From NCBI RefSeq assembly GCF_000265365.1, contig NC_018011.1:2683501-2747500 (forward strand): 64,000 nt of DNA, written 5' to 3'. The notes below the pieces were generated by a model. It was not told the origin of the DNA, did no database searches, and worked only from the letters and a program-made list of their open reading frames with translations. A program made the position numbers and the translations under genes. Positions within the stretch are counted from its first letter, which is position 1. Every line of letters begins with the position of its first letter. The stretch is from Alistipes finegoldii DSM 17242. GTDB lineage: Bacteria > Bacteroidota > Bacteroidia > Bacteroidales > Rikenellaceae. This document shows, in pieces, positions 53,309-61,611 of the stretch.

Positions 53309-55504
53309 ATGATACGAAAAATCATATGCATGTTGACATTGGCCGCCGCCTTCGTCGGTTGTACGAAGGACGAATGGCCCGATCAGCCCGACTGGAGCAG
53401 GATTCCCGATCCGAGCATTCCGGTCGACGACGGATTCATGAAGCCGGCGGCGTGTTCCAATACGGTCGTTGCCCATCGCGGAGGAGCTGCCGAATGCGGT
53501 GCGCCGGACAACTCGATGGCGGCGTTGGAGTACGCCATGAGTCTGGGATGCTACGGCATGGAATGCGACATTTACTGGACTAAGGACAACGACATCATCG
53601 TGGCGCATGCCAACGGCGACTGCAAGGTCAATAACCTGCAGCCGTGGACGGCTACCGTGGCAGAGTTGCGCGCTGCAGGGCGGTTGTCGAACGGTGAGGA
53701 ACTGCCCACGCTCGAAGAGTTTATCCGCCGGGTGATGGTCGAGGGCAACTGTACGCGTCTGGTGCTCGACGTCAAGCGTGTGGACAAACCCTATGCCCAG
53801 CCCGAATATGTGATCAATGCGGCGCGCCGTGCGTGCGAGATCGTCACTGAAATGAAGGCGAAGCATTTCGTCGAACTGATCTGCACGGGATTCAACCTTG
53901 ATGCGATGAAGGCTGCGCACAATTGCGCCGTAATTGCCGAAGTGCCTATCGGCATGAACTCGTCGCGTTCAGGGAAGGAGTACGGCACGCTCGGCTTCGG
54001 GTGGGCCAACCTTTCGGCGGCAAGCGGAATGGATGCGGCGGCGGGCGGAAAGGGGTCCTGCTCGCTCGAAGAGTACGAGAAGGCGGGTGTGGCTCTATCG
54101 GTCTACAATGTTGACCAGCGGGCGGGAGACGGCAATGCCGTTTATTCGACCGCTGCTGTGAATTATTACATTGCGAATTACAAACGTTTCCGCACGTTAT
54201 GTTCGAATTATCCCAAGTGGCTGATCGGGAAGATCGACCATGCTTACAAGGTGTACGACGGCATTCGCAGCGAGGCGGATTTCGAGGCTTTCGCGGAATC
54301 GCTCGCCAGCGATCCGACAGGGCGCCGTTTTCTCGACGGCAACGGCGAGGTGGTGCTCCATTGCGATCTGACGCTGAACGGGTTCGTGCCTTTGTCTAAT
54401 TTTTCGGGCACGTTCAACGGAAACGGTAAGACGCTCACGATCGGTTATCGCGGCGACGCGCAGCAGATCGGTCTGTTCAAACGTCTCAGCGGCACGGTAC
54501 GGAACCTGACCGTCGCCGGACGCTTCGAATCGGTACGCAGCGACGACAGCGAAATTCATCTGGGGGCGTTCGCGGCCGAAACCGACAATGCGGCGATCGA
54601 GAATTGTACGAACCGGGCGGAAATCGTTGTCGCAGACGCTGCCGATGTCACGCCGCGCACCATGATCCTGAGCGGATTCGTCGGAAAGGCTTTCAACGGC
54701 GTGACGCTTCGCAACTGCCGGAACACCGGAAATATCTCGTTTTCATCGCCGGCTCTTTATATGATCGGAGGCTTTGTCGGAGCTGTTCAGGAAGACGACG
54801 GGCTGTACACGATCGCCGACTGCCACAACACGGCCGACTTTGACAATGCGGGCAGTAATTCGGGCTGGAATTTCATGGGCGGCATTGCGGGCAAAACGAT
54901 CAGCCGGCAGCTCGTTCCGGGCGAGACGTCGAATTACCGGCTTATCGTCGAAGAATGCTCCAGTACGGGTACGATCAGCATTGCCGGGCCGTCGAAAGTG
55001 CGCGCTTCGGGTATCGTGGCCCAAACGCAGGGCGCTTACCGGATCAGCGGATGCACGTTTTCCGGAGCGATCGAGAGTACGGACGCCACCAAACGCGACG
55101 TCGTGATAGGCGGTATCATGGCCATGGCCGACAAGGAGTGTGTCGGGCTGGTCGAAGGATGCACTTTCAGCGGACGGATTTCGGCTGCGCAGGCCGGTGC
55201 CAACAACTTCTTCGGCGGCATATACGGTAACAACGGAGGTGCCGCGAGCGTTGTGAACGATTGCCGGACCACGGCTTCTGCCTATGTCGGCTGTCCCATC
55301 GGCAAATCGGTGGGGATGCTTGCCGGGCGTCCCAACAAGAAGGGCTTTACGGTCAGCAATTGCCGGATCGCCGGAACCGTAACGAACAAACAGGGCGCGG
55401 CAGTGGTGATCACGGCCGATAACCTTGAAGATTGGATGTTTGCCGGATATGGTACCTCCGTGGCGGTGACTCTGAAAAACAACGGTTACAACGACGGAAA
55501 ATAG
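53309..55504 (+). CDS. Glycerophosphodiester phosphodiesterase lipoprotein fused to a repeat domain
   Basis: 731 residues. Lipoprotein signal (F-V-G-C near 18). GDPD barrel about 50-310: H-R-G-G at 56-59, P-D-N-S at 66-69 (Asp where most members have Glu), M-E-C-D at 84-87, His100 and L-D-V-K near 156. It should hydrolyse glycerophosphodiesters to glycerol-3-phosphate and an alcohol. From about 345 to 720 a second domain repeats G-G-F-V-G, G-G-I-A-G-K, G-G-I-M-A, G-G-I-Y-G each followed by a C-x-x-T-G or C-T-F-S-G turn, like GLUG-type beta-helices of surface proteins. This combination is unusual for a GDPD. Confidence 0.85.
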   Translation: MIRKIICMLTLAAAFVGCTKDEWPDQPDWSRIPDPSIPVDDGFMKPAACSNTVVAHRGGAAECGAPDNSMAALEYAMSLGCYGMECDIYWTKDNDIIVAHANGDCKVNNLQPWTATVAELRAAGRLSNGEELPTLEEFIRRVMVEGNCTRLVLDVKRVDKPYAQPEYVINAARRACEIVTEMKAKHFVELICTGFNLDAMKAAHNCAVIAEVPIGMNSSRSGKEYGTLGFGWANLSAASGMDAAAGGKGSCSLEEYEKAGVALSVYNVDQRAGDGNAVYSTAAVNYYIANYKRFRTLCSNYPKWLIGKIDHAYKVYDGIRSEADFEAFAESLASDPTGRRFLDGNGEVVLHCDLTLNGFVPLSNFSGTFNGNGKTLTIGYRGDAQQIGLFKRLSGTVRNLTVAGRFESVRSDDSEIHLGAFAAETDNAAIENCTNRAEIVVADAADVTPRTMILSGFVGKAFNGVTLRNCRNTGNISFSSPALYMIGGFVGAVQEDDGLYTIADCHNTADFDNAGSNSGWNFMGGIAGKTISRQLVPGETSNYRLIVEECSSTGTISIAGPSKVRASGIVAQTQGAYRISGCTFSGAIESTDATKRDVVIGGIMAMADKECVGLVEGCTFSGRISAAQAGANNFFGGIYGNNGGAASVVNDCRTTASAYVGCPIGKSVGMLAGRPNKKGFTVSNCRIAGTVTNKQGAAVVITADNLEDWMFAGYGTSVAVTLKNNGYNDGK

Positions 55505-55538
55505 CACGGAAAGATACTAACTCTAAATTATTCGAAAA

Positions 55539-56354
55539 ATGAAAAAACTATTGTTGACGGGCATCGCGCTCGTCGGAGCGGCGCTCGTGTTTGCACAACC
55601 CCGGCTGGTCGCGCACCGCGGCTTTTACACGACGCCGGGATCAGACGAAAATACGATATCGAGTCTGATCAATGCGCAGCAGCTGGGCGTATACGGCGTG
55701 GAATTCGATGTCAACCGGACCTCTGACGGGGAGTTGATAGTCGTCCACGGTCCCAAAGTCGGCGATCGGCTCGACGCGCAAAGGGACACGTATGCGGAGA
55801 TCAGCCGGGTCGTATTGCCGGGCGGCAATCGGATACCTACGCTCCGCGAATTTCTGGAGCAGGGTCGGAAGGACCCCGGAACGAAGTTGATTCTGGAATT
55901 GAAGAAACACAAGACGCCTGAGATCGAAACCCGGATCGTCGAAGAGATCGTGTCGCTCTGTAAGAAACTGAACATGCTGGACCAAATGGAGTTCACGTCC
56001 TTCAGCGAGCACGCCTGCAGGGAGTTTCGGCGCTTGGCTCCGCAGAACAAAACACTGTATATTTCCAATTCGCTTTGGACGCCCATCAATGCCGATGTCG
56101 CTAAGAAGGAGGGTTTTCAACTCTCTTACAGCATGTATGTGTTTATGAACCGGCCCGAACTGATCGACCGCATGAATGAAATCGGCGTAGAATCGACACT
56201 CTGGATCGTAGACAATCCGGAGGTTGTGGACTGGGCCGTCAAACATAATGTGGGTTTTATTTCGAGTAATTTTCCCGACCGGATCAAAGCGTATCTCGAT
56301 GCGCTCCGGACAGTGGAAACTGCCCGTAATGGCGCCTGCAATCTGATCAGATAA
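55539..56354 (+). CDS. Secreted glycerophosphodiester phosphodiesterase
   Basis: 271 residues with a cleavable signal (L-V-G-A-A-L-V-F-A-Q). Complete GDPD motif set: H26-R27-G28, D-E-N-T at 36-39, V-E-F-D near 54-57, His70, and L-I-L-E-L-K-K near 119-125. It acts in the periplasm on glycerophosphodiesters. The preceding gene encodes a lipid-anchored paralogue, so the two may differ in location (surface versus periplasm) or substrate. Confidence 0.9.
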   Translation: MKKLLLTGIALVGAALVFAQPRLVAHRGFYTTPGSDENTISSLINAQQLGVYGVEFDVNRTSDGELIVVHGPKVGDRLDAQRDTYAEISRVVLPGGNRIPTLREFLEQGRKDPGTKLILELKKHKTPEIETRIVEEIVSLCKKLNMLDQMEFTSFSEHACREFRRLAPQNKTLYISNSLWTPINADVAKKEGFQLSYSMYVFMNRPELIDRMNEIGVESTLWIVDNPEVVDWAVKHNVGFISSNFPDRIKAYLDALRTVETARNGACNLIR

Positions 56355-56381
56355 GACACAATCTCTTAACTCAAATTTATC

Positions 56382-57437
56382 ATGAAAAAAGTAATCGCAA
56401 TTATCGGTTCCGGCATGATGGGGTCCGCTCTGGCGTTTCCCGCCGCCGAAAACGGTCATGAAGTGCGTTTGGTAGGCACGCACCTCGACCGTGACATCAT
56501 CGACGAATGCCGCCGCAGCAATAAGCATCCCAAATTCGACAGAGCGTTCCCCGTCGGAGTAAAATATTATCAGATAGAGGAATACAGAGAGGCAGTCGCC
56601 GGAGCCGATTTCGTTATCGGCGGTGTTTCGTCGTTCGGTGTGGATTGGTTCCTGAACGAGATACTGGTAAATCTTGATCCCCGGTTGCCGGTGTTGTCTG
56701 TCACCAAAGGGCTTATCAATCTCGAAGACGGAACGTTGATTTCCTATCCCGATTATTGGCGGTCGGAGCTGAAGAAAAGGGGCGTCGACCGAGAGGTCTG
56801 CGCGGTCGGCGGCCCCTGCACCTCTTATGAACTGGTATTCCACGACCAGACCGAGGTAGCTTTCTGCGGCAGGGATACCGCTTCCCTCCGACTGTTCAAA
56901 GAGACGCTTTCGACCTCTTACTATCACATTTCGCTGACCCATGACGTGATCGGTCTTGAGAGCGCCGTAGCGTTGAAAAACGCGTATGCGCTGGCCGTCG
57001 CCATGACCATCGGTTTGGTCAACCGCCATCATGGCGCGGATGCCGGGTTGCATTACAACTCGCAGGCCGGAGCATTCTATCAGGCGGTCAAGGAGATGCG
57101 CCGGCTGCTTAAGATACAGCAGGCGACCGAAGACTGCGAGAACATCGGTATCGGAGATCTTTACGTGACGGTTTACGGCGGTCGGACCCGCAGAATCGGT
57201 ATTCTGCTCGGTGAAGGGAAGTGTTATTCCGAAGCGATGGATATTCTGGCCGGTGTGACCCTCGAATCGCTGGTCGTGGCGCGCCGGGTTGCAAAGGCGA
57301 TTTACCGCAAGGCGGAATTGGGTCAGGTCTCCCTGCAGGAATTCCCGATGCTGGTACATGCCAACGACGTCCTCGACAACGGGAAGGATGCCGAACTTCC
57401 GTGGGAGAAGTTTACGTTCGATCATACGGCAAACTGA
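56382..57437 (+). CDS. gpsA: Glycerol-3-phosphate dehydrogenase, NAD(P)-dependent
   Basis: 351 residues. Rossmann motif G-S-G-M-M-G at 9-14, S-V-T-K-G with Lys109, and E-S-A-V-A-L-K-N with the catalytic Lys199 are all in place; then the helical substrate domain (N-S-Q-A-G, I-G-D-L-Y-V-T near 250). It is cytosolic and interconverts glycerol-3-phosphate and dihydroxyacetone phosphate. A second gpsA inside a SusCD operon points to a catabolic role, or to feeding imported glycerol-3-phosphate to lipid synthesis. Spacing to neighbours is 27 and 17 bases. Confidence 0.88.
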   Translation: MKKVIAIIGSGMMGSALAFPAAENGHEVRLVGTHLDRDIIDECRRSNKHPKFDRAFPVGVKYYQIEEYREAVAGADFVIGGVSSFGVDWFLNEILVNLDPRLPVLSVTKGLINLEDGTLISYPDYWRSELKKRGVDREVCAVGGPCTSYELVFHDQTEVAFCGRDTASLRLFKETLSTSYYHISLTHDVIGLESAVALKNAYALAVAMTIGLVNRHHGADAGLHYNSQAGAFYQAVKEMRRLLKIQQATEDCENIGIGDLYVTVYGGRTRRIGILLGEGKCYSEAMDILAGVTLESLVVARRVAKAIYRKAELGQVSLQEFPMLVHANDVLDNGKDAELPWEKFTFDHTAN

Positions 57438-57454
57438 ACGGAGCGGTTACAGCA

Positions 57455-58435
57455 ATGAAAACAGCAATTAAAGCGGCCGCAGCCGCCGGCCTGTTCATCC
57501 TGACCCTGTTTCCGGGATGCGCGCAGCGGCAAACGGATGAAGCGAATCTGCGCTTGCTCTATTGGAATATCCAGAACGGCATGTGGTCGGGGCAGGGTGA
57601 CAACTATACGCGTTTTGTCAATTGGGTGAGCGCCCAGAACCCCGACGTCTGTGTGTGGTGTGAATCGGTAACCAACTACAAAACGGCTTCAGATGAGAAG
57701 ATAAAACCCGAAGAGGCCTATCTGCCGGAACATTGGGGCGAACTGGCCCGGCGCTACGGACATGAATATTGGTATAAGGGCGGACACCGCGACAATTTCC
57801 CGCAGGTCATTACGTCGAAATACCCGATCGAGAACGTGGCTCGTCTGATCGGAGCCGTTCCCGACAGCATTGTTTCTCACGGTGCGGGATGGGCGCAGAT
57901 TCGGAAAAACGGTCATACGGTCAATATCGTTTCGCTGCATACATGGCCGCAGGTCTACGGTTTCGGTCTGGCCGACAAGCTGGAACGCAAGGCCAGCGCC
58001 GCGGCGCGCGAGGGCGACAGGTTTCGCCGGATGGAGATCGAATACGTGTGCAACCATACGATCGGATCGGTTGCCGGCGCGGAAAAGCAACTATGGATGA
58101 TGATGGGGGATTTCAACTCCAAATCGCGTGTCGATAATTACGAGTACGGATTTCCGGAGGATACGACCGCCTTTTTGGTCCATGATTACATATGTCAGCA
58201 CACGCCGTATGTGGATGTGATCGCAGCGAAATACCCCGGCGAATTCCAGACGACGACCGGCCGGCGTTTCCGGATAGATTATGTTTACTGCACCCGTCCG
58301 CTTTACGATCGGATCGTCAGTGCGCGGGTCGTAAGCGACGAGTACACTACGCCTGTCCGAGATCCGCAGGAATTGCGCAATTTCTGGCATCCTTCGGATC
58401 ACCGCCCGATCATCATAGATTTCGATATGCGTTGA
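57455..58435 (+). CDS. Endonuclease/exonuclease/phosphatase-family lipoprotein
   Basis: 326 residues from ATG 57455. Lipoprotein signal (L-F-P-G-C, Cys22). All EEP catalytic positions are visible: Asn38 in Y-W-N-I-Q, Glu70 in W-C-E-S, His162, G-D-F-N with Asp219/Asn221, Asp275 in R-I-D-Y-V, and S-D-H-R with Asp315/His316. The fold serves nucleases, sphingomyelinases, inositol-phosphate phosphatases and phosphodiesterases. In this operon a phosphodiesterase/phospholipase C-like or phosphatase action on lipid head groups is more likely than nuclease action. Confidence 0.8.
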   Translation: MKTAIKAAAAAGLFILTLFPGCAQRQTDEANLRLLYWNIQNGMWSGQGDNYTRFVNWVSAQNPDVCVWCESVTNYKTASDEKIKPEEAYLPEHWGELARRYGHEYWYKGGHRDNFPQVITSKYPIENVARLIGAVPDSIVSHGAGWAQIRKNGHTVNIVSLHTWPQVYGFGLADKLERKASAAAREGDRFRRMEIEYVCNHTIGSVAGAEKQLWMMMGDFNSKSRVDNYEYGFPEDTTAFLVHDYICQHTPYVDVIAAKYPGEFQTTTGRRFRIDYVYCTRPLYDRIVSARVVSDEYTTPVRDPQELRNFWHPSDHRPIIIDFDMR

Positions 58436-58466
58436 TGCGGATTCCGATGACTAAAGACTTTGCAAT

Positions 58467-60500
58467 ATGTCGATGACCAATTCCAAACTAACGCGTGTAG
58501 CGGACAATATCCGCATTTTGTCGGCCGCCATGGTCGAGAAGGCGAAATCGGGACACCCCGGCGGCTCCATGGGCGGCGCCGACTTCATGACGGTGCTCTA
58601 TACCGAATTTCTGCGCTACGATCCGGACAATACGTCTTACCCCTACCGTGATCGTTTCTTCCTCGATCCGGGTCACATGTCTCCGATGCTCTATTCTACG
58701 CTTTCTCTGGCCGGGTACTATACGACCGAAGACCTTCAGTCTCTGCGTCAGTGGGGCAGCGTGACGCCGGGTCACCCGGAAGCAGACTTCGCACGCGGTG
58801 TCGAGAACACTTCCGGCCCTCTCGGACAGGGTCATGCCATGGCGCTGGGCGCCGCCATCGCGGAACGGTTCTTGGCTGCCCGCTTCGGCGAGTGGATGGC
58901 GCACAAGACCTACGCCTACATCTCGGACGGCGCCGTGGAGGAGGAGATTTCGCAGGGCGTGGGCCGTATCGCCGGCCATCTGGGTCTGAGCAACTTCATC
59001 ATGTACTACGACTCGAACAACATCCAGCTTTCTACGAAGGTGGATGAAGTTATGACCGAGAACGTGGCCATGAAGTACGAGGCGTGGGGGTGGAACGTGC
59101 TGTCAGTGGACGGACATAACATCAACGAAATCCGCGAGGCGCTCGTTGCCGCGAACTCCGAGACGGAGCGTCCTACGCTCATCATCGGCCGCACGGTCAT
59201 GGGCAAGGGCGCCAAAGGCCCCGCCGGCGAGAGCTTCGAGGACAAGGTTTCGACCCACGGGCAGCCGCTCACGGCGGCCGGTGCCGACTTCGCCGCTACG
59301 GTGAAGAATCTGGGCGGGGATCCGAACGATCCGTTCGCCGTTTTCTCCGAGAGTCGCGAAGCCTTCTCCGAGCGCCGCGAAGCGCTTCGCGCATGGGCCG
59401 CACGTCAAGCCGAGGTCGAGAAGACGTGGCGCGCCGAACACGGCGATCTCGCCCGCAAACTGGATATGTTCCTTTCGGGGCGCCTGCCCGAAATCGACTA
59501 CAAGTCGATCGAGGTGAAGGCCGGCGTGGCGACGCGCGCGGCATCGGCTGCCGTGCTGGGCGTCTTCGCCGAAAAGATCGAGAACATGATCGTGGCTTCT
59601 GCGGACCTTTCGAACTCGGACAAAACGGACGGCTTTCTCAAGAAGACCAAGGCCTTCACGAAGGGCGACTTCAGCGGCAAATTCTTTCAGGCTGGAGTCT
59701 CGGAACTGACGATGGCCTGCGTGGCCAACGGCATGGCGCTGCACGGGGGTGTGATTCCTGCGTGCGGCACGTTCTTCGTCTTCTCGGACTACATGAAACC
59801 GGCAGTGCGTCTTTCGGCGCTGATGCGCCTGCACGTGATCTATATCTGGACGCACGACTCGTTCCGCGTTGGTGAGGACGGTCCTACGCACCAGCCGATC
59901 GAGCATGAAGCCCAGATCCGCCTGATGGAACACCTCCGAAACCACCACGACGAACGTTCGATGGTCGTGCTGCGCCCGGCCGACGGCGATGAAACCGTCA
60001 TGGCGTGGAAGCTGGCCGTCGAGGAGCAGCGGCCCGTTGCGCTGGTGCTGTCGCGTCAGAACATCAAGAGCCTTCCGGCGCTGGGCGCCAGCCGCCGCGA
60101 GGAGGCCGCACAGGTCGCCAAGGGCGGTTATGTGGTGCTTGACTCGGCCAAGCCCGAAGTTGTGATGGTCGCCACCGGCTCGGAGGTCTCGACGCTCGTT
60201 GAGGGCGCCGAACTGCTTGCCGCCGAGGGTATCGCCGTACGTGTGGTGAACGTACCGAGCGAGGGTCTTTTCCGCGACCAGCCCCGTTCGTATCAGGAGA
60301 GCGTGCTTCCGGTGGGCGTGGTGCGCTACGGCCTGACGTCGGGACTTCCGGTGAACCTGATGGGTCTTGTGGGCGAGAAAGGTATGATCCACGGTCTGGA
60401 TCACTTCGGCTATTCGGCTCCCTATACGGTTCTCGACGAGAAATTCGGTTACAACGGCAAGACCGTAGCCGAAGAGGTTAAGAAGCTGCTCGGAAAGTAG
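58467..60500 (+). CDS. tkt: Transketolase
   Basis: 677 residues. N-terminal thiamine diphosphate domain: K-S-G-H-P-G-G near 27-33, G-P-L-G-Q-G near 115-120, and the metal-binding loop that here reads S-D-G-A-V-E-E-E-I-S-Q-G instead of the common G-D-G; pyrimidine domain with D-S-F-R-V-G-E-D-G-P-T-H-Q-P near 467-480; C-terminal domain to the end. It moves two-carbon units in the pentose phosphate pathway. It follows the EEP gene by 31 bases, so it may share the transcript or have its own promoter. The 3' end is duplicated downstream. Confidence 0.92.
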   Translation: MSMTNSKLTRVADNIRILSAAMVEKAKSGHPGGSMGGADFMTVLYTEFLRYDPDNTSYPYRDRFFLDPGHMSPMLYSTLSLAGYYTTEDLQSLRQWGSVTPGHPEADFARGVENTSGPLGQGHAMALGAAIAERFLAARFGEWMAHKTYAYISDGAVEEEISQGVGRIAGHLGLSNFIMYYDSNNIQLSTKVDEVMTENVAMKYEAWGWNVLSVDGHNINEIREALVAANSETERPTLIIGRTVMGKGAKGPAGESFEDKVSTHGQPLTAAGADFAATVKNLGGDPNDPFAVFSESREAFSERREALRAWAARQAEVEKTWRAEHGDLARKLDMFLSGRLPEIDYKSIEVKAGVATRAASAAVLGVFAEKIENMIVASADLSNSDKTDGFLKKTKAFTKGDFSGKFFQAGVSELTMACVANGMALHGGVIPACGTFFVFSDYMKPAVRLSALMRLHVIYIWTHDSFRVGEDGPTHQPIEHEAQIRLMEHLRNHHDERSMVVLRPADGDETVMAWKLAVEEQRPVALVLSRQNIKSLPALGASRREEAAQVAKGGYVVLDSAKPEVVMVATGSEVSTLVEGAELLAAEGIAVRVVNVPSEGLFRDQPRSYQESVLPVGVVRYGLTSGLPVNLMGLVGEKGMIHGLDHFGYSAPYTVLDEKFGYNGKTVAEEVKKLLGK

Positions 60501-60600
60501 TCGGGACGTTTGGACTCTTCGGCAACGGATTCTTCCGGCCGAAGAGGTCAAGAAATTGCTCGGAAAGTAGTCGGGACGTTCTTGCTTTTCGGCAACGGAT
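60468..60600 (+). repeat. 70-bp imperfect tandem duplication of the tkt 3' end
   Basis: Unit 1 starts with GCCGAAGAGG at 60468 and covers the last ten codons, the stop and about 37 bases beyond; unit 2 starts at 60538 with the same word and repeats the coding end (A-E-E-V-K-K-L-L-G-K and stop) plus the trailer. Differences are at a handful of bases, several synonymous. Confidence 0.85.
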
Positions 60601-60700
60601 ATTAACTTGTCGAATGGAATAGTTGATGGCTGTTTGTTTTTCAATATATCCTGAAGATCTGCCGAAAGGTTATAAGTTGTACCTAATCGCAATTAGTGGA

Positions 60701-60732
60701 GCCGCGTATCGCGTAAGTGATACGCGGCTTTT
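60701..60732 (+). terminator. Terminator downstream of tkt
   Basis: Perfect 10-bp stem GCCGCGTATC (60701-60710) with GATACGCGGC (60719-60728), 8-base loop, then TTTT. It lies 200 bases beyond the tkt stop. Confidence 0.8.
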
Positions 60733-61129
60733 GTTAATTTAGAAATCGTATAGACGAGCAAATGTTTTTAACACACATGAAACTTCTGAATATGGAGCAA
60801 GAGATCAAAAAAAATCTACAACTTTAGATATTTGGATAAACCTTATACTTCATTAGATAATAATCAGAATCAATTTGCAGCAATAAACTTACACTCAGAT
60901 AGACAAATTGTTACATGCGTCTTTATGTCGGGTCATCTTAAATAACCGAATCGCAATGTTTCCGCATGCAAACCTGCTTTTACGAATTTGCGCGCCATAT
61001 TACAGTCCTTTGTGTTAATACGATTGTATGTCGGTATTGCATAAGTTAAATTATACGTAAATTCAATTACAATCCTTCTTATTTCGAGTTTCTGAATTTT
61101 CTGTATCGGCTGCGGGCGATTCGCTCGGC
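60733..61129. other. AT-rich gap before the integrase remnant
   Basis: About 400 bases with no supported gene or strong structure. Codon-like patterns are absent on both strands. It is probably residue of an older mobile element. Confidence 0.5.
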
Positions 61130-61330
61130 TTACTGCGCGACCTTGAAGATACTGTCGAGTTTCTCGCTCAACGCCGCCATATCCCGGCCGATCTTGTCAT
61201 TGGTGATTTGGGCGTAGATTTGGGTCGTGGTGATCCGTTTATGTCCCAGCATTTTGCTGACCGTTTCCAAAGGTACGCCCTGTGCAAGCGTAACCGTCGT
61301 GGCAAAGGTATGCCGGGCCATGTAAGTAAT
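61130..61330 (-). pseudogene. C-terminal remnant of a tyrosine recombinase
   Basis: The minus strand reads M-A-R-H-T-F-A-T-T-V, L-G-H-K-R-I-T-T-T-Q-I-Y-A-Q-I and ends K-V-A-Q-stop, i.e. the last H-x-x-R / H / Y part of a Bacteroides-type integrase with the nucleophilic Tyr. Upstream of about 61330 the frame continues only as hydrophobic nonsense to 61489, so the rest is lost. It closely matches the shorter remnant at 41378-41482. The break coincides with the start of the next element. Confidence 0.82.
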
Positions 61331-61611
61331 ATTTAGAAATGCAATAAAAAACAGAATGACGATAATTAAACGTAAAACGTTTATAATTAAGCATTTTGCA
61401 AGATTTGCAGAACAGACAGACCTGCAAAAGAAAACAAAATATTGCGACGTTTCAGTTACCAGACTGTTAGCCGCCTGTTTCGAAAACAACGGCAGGTAAC
61501 CGAATTTTTACCGATAGGAACAAAGCAGATTTGTATTCACTGTTTATCAATGTTTTGCATGCCAAAGGACGCTTTTCAAAGGAGTATTTCTACAACCTAA
61601 AAAAGAGCGTT

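Noticed and set aside
55641..57425. Open frame of 594 codons on the minus strand
   Set aside because: Runs antisense through the second GDPD and gpsA genes; no recognisable motifs.
60733..61129. Possible attachment site near 61.3 kb resembling GTAnnTTTGC
   Set aside because: The only near match lies in the codons for H-T-F-A of the integrase remnant, so it is explained by coding conservation.
61331..61489. N-terminal 53 residues of the frame leading into the integrase remnant
   Set aside because: Hydrophobic translation of AT-rich DNA; homology to integrases begins only at M-A-R-H.
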